Assembly: GCA_003996215.1 (NCBI GenBank)
Contig: QJPP01001948.1
Location: 124,001-188,000 of the forward strand
Direction: 5' to 3'
Source of the DNA: Jaltomata sinuosa
Taxonomy: Eukaryota; Streptophyta; Magnoliopsida; Solanales; Solanaceae
DNA length: 64,000 bases
In this document: piece after piece, positions 56,596 through 64,000 of the stretch
Layout: each line of letters begins with the position of its first letter
Numbering within the stretch: the first letter of the stretch is position 1
Notes under the pieces: model-generated
The model's database searches: none
The model's input: only the letters and a program-made list of their open reading frames with translations
Told to the model about the DNA's origin: nothing
Translations under genes and position numbers: made by a program

Positions 56596-59500
56596 GCAGA
56601 AGAGTAGCATGCGCACCAATTGCTAAGCAACGGGTACCCAGTAGGCATCATTGGCCGACTGAGCGCATATAAAATTTAAAAGCAGTAATAGGCAGAAAAC
56701 AAGGAAACCATCATAGAAATAAGGAGGAAGTACAGGGAAACTAGCATGTAGAAATCAACAAGAATACAAGCAAACAATGCTAGCCACAGAAGAGATACAT
56801 ACACAAAAACACGGGTGAAAGGAAGGAAGACGCACCTGGGATCCTTGCAACAACAATATATATAAAGAGGGAGTTTAAGAAAAAGGGCGGTGTACCGGTA
56901 ACCTAAAGTAAAAGGGAAAGATGGGAAACAAGCAAATATAAAATCAAAACAGGAAGCAATACAAACAAGTCATGCTAAAACCCAACTACCAGATAAGCAT
57001 AGACAGAAACAACTCACAAGTGCAACCCTAGGATGGAATAACTAACCCACAAAGTACCGAGATCCACTAATAAAAAACCAGGACAAGAATAGAATTTGAT
57101 ACCCACAACTGCTAAGGAGACCACACAATAGTGCCTCAATAATACGGAACTAACTAGCCCCTCAATAATCAAAGTCCAATAACCAGAGCTTCAACAGGCT
57201 AGGAACCACTAAACCACCAAGAATCGAATGCCATAACAAGCTCTAAAATGCGATAGGAGAAATATAATCTACCTACAGTCCCAACGGCCGCCTATACAAC
57301 TGAGGAACGCAATCAAGTGAATACAAACCCTTCGGTCGCCCATACAATCAAAGCGTACATTGAGCACACAACAAACAAGGGTGGAATCAGGTCACAATAT
57401 GCATGTTAATGATGATGAATCTGGTGTGATAATAGAACTGTATGTTACCCTCTCCGGTACCTATAAGAACCAATAGAGGTAGGACCCATAGAAGGACTCT
57501 ACCCGTTTACCTCTCCTATGCCGTACACCCCTCATCCGGCACACAGAGCCCAAAGTCCCTGGTCCTGGATTGACATGGTCTATGGAGGTCTACTCATAGA
57601 CCATATACTAAAAACCATGATTCTCAATATTTAACTCAATAAATAGAACCTCCTAGTATGTGCCTGACTTGTACCCTGGTCTAAATCAGCAATAGTAATG
57701 TCAAAAACCCACCCAAGGGGTGCCCGAAGTGTATCTGTGTCTAAAATAGTAGTTAATCAAGTCTAGCACTCCGACATAGGCGAGTCTAGTATTAGTAAGA
57801 AAGCCAGTGAGAAAATCACTTAGTACCACATTTATTTCAAGAAAAATCCACCGGACAGTTCTAAATCTCATTTTATCATCACTTATACCGAAAACAGGCC
57901 CTCAAGGCCATGCAAAGTTTATAAAACCGGTGATAGTAGTTTTGAAGCCAAAATAATAGTAAATCATGCAGGAAAATCTATTTTTTTCAATATGCTCGCA
58001 AATAATAGATTAGCCCAAAATTGCTCACAAACATTCCATTGGCCCTGCATAGGCATAAGCAGCTCTACAACACAGATAGCCAGCCTAAAGTAAGGTCACA
58101 ATGTCCGGGACTCATGGACATTCAAAAATATCCCACCGTCTATGGTCCAGAGTCATAAATAAGGTCACACGAGGCCAGAAGGGTGAAATAACAATACTAC
58201 ATGAATACTACAAACAACGTATAAAATAAACGGACAAAAAGGTAGACAAGGTCTGGGGTACCAACTTATAACAACCCACCCAAGGATGCTAATTAGTGCA
58301 GTTATAGTCTATATACGCATAGTCTAGATAGGAGAAACCATAACCTACCTGTCATCCGACGACTAGCTGCGGGGATGACATCTTCTAAGCTCAAACTACT
58401 CCGAGAAGCTCCAAATCATAAAACCACTATCAACACAATAATCTAGGCAATAAAACAAGACTAACGATACCCATAATGCTATAAACATAACCGGTTAAAA
58501 TCTGGTTCACAAATAGGCCCGTGGGCCCTGAAACTCCAAACTAGAAGCAAAAAACACCCATGTGTTCCTTACCATCATAGAAGCACATGCTCAAAATTTT
58601 AGCGGAAATGGACAACAAATGAGGCTCCAAAATAGCCCACCCATTCAAGAATTTAAAGAAGAAACAATGGATAAATCAGGAATTAAAGAGAGGACTTACC
58701 CGTTTTAGAAGCCAATTAAGGAGAAAGGATCGTCCCAACAATACCCTCCAACTAGTAGGGAATGATTATGGAGGAATTTGGAGGTTTGAAGGTCTTTGAC
58801 AATAGAGGAACGAAGTTGTTATGTTAGGGAAATGAAGGAGAAGGAAGGGAAAATGCCAACCTAAGTTGACTGCCTTGGCCTATGCAAACGCGGCCAAGGC
58901 ACCACCTAAGCGAAGGCAAAAAGAGAGGCGGCCTGCCATGGACTATGCAAACGCGGCCATGTCCCACGTAGGTAAAGGCCAAAATGGGGCGGCTGGACAA
59001 ATGCCCTACGCGTAGGTGCCCAAGGCACCACATAGGCGAAGCACAAATGGGGCAGCATGGCTTAGGCCTATGCGTAGGCAGACAATGCCCGCGTAGGCAA
59101 AGGGAAAGTAGGTGCTATGATAACAACCAACTGCCAACAGCTCACCAACAAGCATTTGAACTTTGGTGGACCCTCAGGAACACATTCGGGGTCTCGCAAA
59201 CACAAATGACCTAAGCTATTCAACTAGAAACGGTGTTCCAGATCTAATGGAATCAACAAAAATCTTATCGGAGGTTGATTTAACAAAAAGTGGGCCCCAC
59301 GCCCATAATCAACCATTAGGCCAACAATATCCAAAATGAAACCCAAGGATTGAAATCAAGTTCGGAAGCCTCGGGACCCAAACCAATGGTCCCTCTAGCC
59401 TAAACTCGATGTTTCAGAGCTAACAACATTGATAGAATTTCAATCTGAGGCCGTCTTCTCCAAATGTTGACCAAAGTCAATCATACAAGCCAAATTGGCT

Positions 59501-59824
59501 TGAAAACACTGAATGAGAGAGATTTCCACGCTGAATAGCTCCTGAATCCTGACCTATGGTCCAACTAGACCAAAGTCTATGCTTCGGAGCTAACAGGACT
59601 GTCAGAATTCAATTCTAAGCACCATAGCTAAGAATGTTGACTTAAGTCAATGATTTCCAAAGTTGAAGATCTAAAATAAGGAAACGGCCATAAAGACCAA
59701 ATTGATCGATCGGGCACCGAACTACCAGTCTTAGCAAGTCATAAATGACTTGGGGCCGCTACAGGAAAGCTGTAACAGTACAAGGAAGGAAAAAATGCAT
59801 AAATGAATAGAAGGGTCATTACAT
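56596..59824 (-). repeat. 3' LTR of G
   Basis: 3229 bp; the minus strand starts TGTAATGACCCTTC at 59824 and is homologous to LTR H. About 430 bp of the LTR end are missing. GGACGAAAGTC just before the LTR (minus, about 59855-59845) is the usual terminal phrase. Donor-like CGG/GTAAGTCC lies near 58699. Confidence 0.83.
58860..59110 (-). promoter_or_regulatory. Word array in LTR G (word CCTACGCGTAGG / TATGCAAACGCGGCC)
   Basis: CCTACGCGTAGG at 59005-59016 is a perfect 12-bp palindrome, and CCTATGCGTAGG at 59067-59078 is a variant with one change. CTATGCAAACGCGGCCA occurs at about 58881 and 58941, and GCGTAGGCAAAG, CTAAGCGAAGG and TAGGCGAAGC are further variants. It sits at the same LTR position as the unrelated words of H and E1. 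Confidence 0.77.
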
Positions 59825-62755
59825 TATTTACTACTAAAAAGACTTTCGTCCCCAACAGTCAGGAAGAAGGGAACTCTAGAGATTTAAGTAAAATGGATAC
59901 AAAGCCCACACTACTCTCTCGGACAACCTGGGTAGCCTCCACAACCGGATGACACACAACAGAACAGAACCAAAGAACGCGACCAAGACTAAATTCCTTA
60001 CTAGCCAAGCTAGACTTCAACCTTTAACCCCAAACTTCCCAAGGTCTGCCAACCCAAACTGAACCTCAAGATCTCAACCGAAAAGCACCGACCCAACACC
60101 GAAACCAGAGAACCAAGGCGAACAACACACAGAACTTGAATCATGTTACACCAGAATCATAAAGCTTCAAATACACAGAACACTCAAGCCACCCTCGAAA
60201 CATCAACTGAACCGCCAGAGGTCCATAATTCTCGTTATACTCAACCACAAATGAAGTCACCCTATTATACAAACTCTTTCCAAGCCAAACTATAACCTAC
60301 TAGTCTTTGCCATCCATGATAATAACCCGTAGCATATAATCAAAAACTGGAGTTACCTTCCCTAATTGACCATTAACCAACGGACGAACACTTTTGCTAA
60401 CATCTGACTCAATAACTGAACCAATCAGAACTCAACTAAAGCTTGCACACCAGTGTTGGGAAAGGCATGCATGAACACCGTGTGTCAACGTAGAAACTTC
60501 AAAACTATTGAAGAAAATTGACCTCGCTGAACTATGTCATGTTCAAGCCAACTGAAAGTAAATGAACCAGTGCAACCTGCCCAACAGACTCAAATCTAAA
60601 AAATACCCCTTCAAGGAGTGTGGTGAGCATACCACGAAGTTTGTAACAAATAATCAATCTCCAAGCTCTAGAAGTACATCTACTGCTCCGGTTACTCAAA
60701 CACCATTCGGGTTTAAGATCACCTTACTAGTCTCAACTCAAATGGAAATCCACCACACCGTGAATATCAAGTCAAACACTCCGTCGGCAAAGGAAAGGTG
60801 CCTAATGCCCAAGGTCACCATCTAGCTATTGAATTTTTTTGTAAACCTTCAATCTTACCCATTGGCTCAAAACCATTCGGTATACTGTACCCATACATGA
60901 ACCACCAACTCTGAAAGTACCAAACACATCACAACCCCTGGCTTACACTGGCAGAGTATAACTAAGGTTGAAGTCCCACACAAAAGGCAACCTCTAAAGA
61001 AACAACCAATCAAGCTTCCAAACCCTCGGTATACAAAGGTGACCACCAACCTCAAAGTATCATTAGAACCCACAATAGCCTCGCTACTTTCAACCCGCAC
61101 TATCTGATCACACATAATACACTACCAATGATTCTCGAACTTACACCGCTGAGTCTGTCCAACCAAGGTAGAAGGAACCTCGTATTATCACGAACATTGC
61201 TAAAATCTAGAATATCTAGTCTAACTCAAAGGTTAGTCAAGGACTGGGTGTCCAAGGCCAACAACCACTCCGAATCTGAAATAAAGAGGCTAGGTTGCCC
61301 GCACCCACTACCTCCCGGCACAAGGATGCGGAAACCCAAGGGAAACTTCCTTGAACCACCCAAAATAGTTTGCTAAGCCACAATTCTGAAATCTATCACA
61401 AATTTTACCAATCAATGCTCCTATCGAACCCACGAGTAGACTAATACACCATCGAAGAACATTAATAGAACTGGAACCAACTAGGCCATGAATACGTAAT
61501 TTTTCCCAATCCATAGATACTACTGAAACTTGATTTCCCCCAAAGATGATAACAAGAAATCCAAAGCCGATGCAACAAGCTCCCAAAGGTAATACTGAAA
61601 ATGACCACTACCTCAATCTCAGACTAGAAGGAATTTTGACCTCGACTCTATAAAAGAAAATGACACCATATCCTAAACTCGATTAATGCAAGTCACCAAC
61701 ACACAAGATAAAGCAAATTCTTGATCATCACCTTAGTCAACTACTAAAACGCATAAGTACGAACAAGGAGTCATCTCCCTTCTTTTTAAACTAACCCAAA
61801 AACCCTTCCTTAGCATATACCGACCCTCACAAACTCCCTTTCAAATAAAATCTAGAGCTATTCCCTTACCCCCACATCTATATTGTCAAAACTCAATAAG
61901 GCAGGAGAAGAATGGTCCGGATTCCCAACTTACCCAAAATGCTATCGATATAACTCAACAACGAGGCTAAAGTCAACACTTAGCCAAAAATGCCATAGTC
62001 AAAAATCAATCACTATACTGTAATCAAAAGCTCAATAAGAGAACTACGATCGAAATTCATTCCAACTAGAATTAGGGAAAATAATAAGATAACCCAACCA
62101 GATAAGAAACTGAAGGAGACTATGGGTACAACCCACATACCTGCCAACCTTCTAGAACAACCAAACAAAGAGGCTAACTCTAATCACCCGAGGAAAGGAA
62201 ACCAAACAATGCTCCCTAGCATAACCAACAACATTCTACTTAAAACAAGACCTTAAATCCCTAGCACAAAATATAGGTATCTCACCGAGCCAATATAAGG
62301 ACCTCAAGCCACACTTGATAACGGCCTAGGCAATAACTATCTAGGAATGATTAGAAGAGGAAAAACTCAACCCACTTCTAGAACCACAACAGAAACCAAA
62401 AATAGAATCAACCAGAAAAGAAACTAACAAGAACTACACACGAGCCACAACTCTGGGTGAACACCTCACAAGGATAACTCACCCCCATCCACTACTAAAG
62501 AATAATCTACCAAGGAAATACTCGTATAGGTACTACAACTCAAGTAGTCAAACAACTAAACAAGTAGCAGGCAGGAATATAAGCATATAAATGATAGAAG
62601 GGATGGAATCGCAATATGAACAACACTATCACTAACCGAAGGTAACAAAAGCCTTACCTGGAGCAATGATATCAGTAACCTCTACCACTGGCCCACCAAG
62701 AGGGGCATCAAATTGACGGGATCTAACTCTTGTCTGGGTAGTCGATGTTGAAGGC
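59825..62755 (-). other. Non-coding region downstream of gag in G
   Basis: About 2.9 kb in the place of pol. The small open frames (60562-60825, 60867-61115, 61128-61376, 61308-61586) are not conserved in H and show no domain. It aligns in patches with 34345-36780. Confidence 0.55.
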
Positions 62756-63809
62756 TCAATCATCCCACACTAGAGGCACTCTCTAGAAAAGTGACCAACC
62801 ACTCCACAATCATAACAACCCAAGAAAGCCTTTCCCTGACGCACGGTGCCGGTTGACTCTGGATGGATACATGAACCACCTAGATGAAATCCACCTCTAA
62901 CCATATGGGGACCACCCCTACTACCCTTCACTCTACCCCTAGTCGGTGGTACTAGAGCCTTGGGGGATAACACATGCTGGCCCTGCTGACTAGAAGGTGG
63001 GATCGTTGAACAATCCATAGAAAAGTGCCCACGCATACTGCATTGGAAGCAAATCCTAATGGATACATATGGTCATGGAGATCTCACTGAACCTGACCGG
63101 CCATCACAACCTACACAACCTCAAAGTGAACCTCGATGAACCTGAACCATACCAAATCCACTCTGCTTGACATACCCTATACCACCAGCCTCTGAAACCT
63201 GTAAAGTAACTAAATCCGGCCGAGTAGATAAAAAGCAATAGAACCTATCTTTTGTGAAGAACCACCTACCTCGAGTTTGAGAACCTTGGGAATTGTCCTG
63301 GCGATGATGTTTCTTAGCACTACCTCCATAAGCCTTATGTCATAAACCCTCGATAGCCTAAGCATGATCCACTACCTGAAGGAAGGTCGTCCCAACAGTA
63401 ACCAAATGCTTGATTGCCAAATCGAGTAGTGAAGTCAAACCTCCAACAAAGCTTTGAACCCGATCAAACTTTGAAGGCACAGTACTTGCAGTAAACCTAA
63501 CTATTTCGTGAAATCTAACCTCCTAGTCCAACACCGACATACAACCCTACTGAAGAATTAGAAGATCAACCCTTACTGAAGCACCACTCAAAGAACTGGG
63601 TACTGGAACACCCACCGAAGGACTCAGAGTCCTAGCCACTGTGTCCTGAAGAACTGGGTATCCTGAGACCCTACCGAAGGCTGGGTTTACCCTACACCCC
63701 CTATCTGATGTAATCTACTCTCACTCTAAAATCCCAGTGCTGATGGAAGCACTAAAGCAACAGGCATAGAAGCCTCGACATCACCCATGGTCGCACTCAT
63801 CTAAGGCAT
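62756..63809 (-). pseudogene. Gag pseudogene of G with two zinc knuckles
   Basis: ATG at 63809, matching the H start context (TTTTCAGATGCCT). The capsid-like part is broken by stops. The C-terminal part is well kept: CFQCSMRGHFSMDC (63051-63010) and CYDCGVVGHFSREC (62817-62776) are two perfect CX2CX4HX4C knuckles separated by a basic Gly/Pro/Arg linker. Knuckles bind retroelement RNA during packaging. Stops follow soon after the second knuckle and no protease frame begins. Confidence 0.82.
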
Positions 63810-64000
63810 CTGAAAAGAAATGAAACCACTAAAGTTTTAGAAGTCTATAGAGCTAAGAATTCATGATAAAGAGCTAAAAATATAGAACTTTTCCTTATAA
63901 TGCCCGATATCCTCCCGCAAATAGGATACAGATGTCATCATACTAATCCACGAGACTCTACTTAGATACTTTCTTCTGTACCACAACACCGGTAAACTTG
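63810..64000 (-). other. 5' untranslated region of G
   Basis: Matches the H leader at about 37710-37880 (minus strand TAGAGTCTCGTGGAT, ATCCTATTTGCGGGAG and CATTTCTTTTCAG before the ATG). The primer site and 5' LTR should begin just beyond position 64000. Confidence 0.65.

Larger units (their letters stand above)
56596..64000 (-). mobile_element. Gag-only LTR retroelement G (5' LTR outside window)
   Basis: Minus strand: 5' untranslated region (64000-63810), gag (63809-62756), non-coding region (62755-59825), and 3' LTR (59824-56596, its end lost against F). Neither protease, RT nor integrase is recognisable in any frame. It has the same layout as H, with homologous gag, post-gag region and LTR. 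Because G reaches its 3' LTR, the natural length of the post-gag region is about 2.9 kb. Confidence 0.78.

Noticed and set aside
1..64000. tRNA, rRNA or microRNA genes
   Set aside because: No cloverleaf-compatible A/B box pair or rRNA sequence was recognised, apart from tRNA-complementary primer sites and the SINE. The palindromic arrays could fold, but no precursor-like long hairpin was established by eye.

Overview
The window looks like plant heterochromatin, most probably from a Solanaceae species (Solanum/Capsicum type). The reasons are long Ty3/gypsy LTRs starting TGTAAYRMCC with tRNA-iMet primer sites, Athila-like elements with a tRNA-Asp primer site, a SINE with a (TTG)n tail of the kind common in Solanaceae, and a Stowaway-like MITE. 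No intact host gene was found. Almost every kilobase belongs to nested, decayed transposable elements. All assignments come from reading motifs by eye; no database was searched.

Layout. 1-5896: 3' part of a plus-strand chromovirus (A) with its 3' LTR. 5957-6079: SINE fragment. 6080 to about 11520: Athila-like gag-protease element (ATH1). About 11520-15370: AT-rich sequence with MITEs and one possible minus-strand exon. About 15370-30612: LTR element C, which carries an antisense gene instead of gag-pol. Its 5' LTR is split by a complete 9.2-kb minus-strand chromovirus B (17633-26802, both LTRs, near-perfect 5-bp target duplication). 30613-31035: second ATH1-type LTR fragment. 31036-33327: minus-strand LTR E1. 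33328-45800: a minus-strand DUF1985-Ulp1 (C48 protease) gene of Mutator-like-element type (U), cut apart by the gag-only retroelement H (34345-41568) and by a solo LTR S (42356-44869). 46071-46348: LTR fragment. 46349-53654: element D, reduced to 5' LTR, partial gag and partial 3' LTR. 53655-56595: minus-strand Athila-like gag-protease element F. 56596-64000: minus-strand gag-only element G, running off the window.

The most interesting recurrent structure is a 'word array' present in most of the LTRs. It is a stretch of roughly 50-450 bp made of degenerate iterations of a short, GC-rich, palindromic word (for example GCGCCAATGGCGC, CCTACGCGTAGG, GCTATAGCGG, or AACCACG-GGT-CGTGGTT). Where a leader can be recognised, the array lies just upstream of the TATA-like box, leader and GT(A/T)(A/T)G splice donor. 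LTRs that are otherwise alignable (E1, H, G) carry different words at this position, while unrelated families (C and S) share one. This resembles a replaceable cis-module and is a candidate for an undescribed feature; palindrome-rich cis regions are known in maize Sirevirus (copia) LTRs. Other points of note are two gag-only family members (G, H), two gag-protease-only Athila-like elements (ATH1, F), and the antisense-only coding capacity of C.
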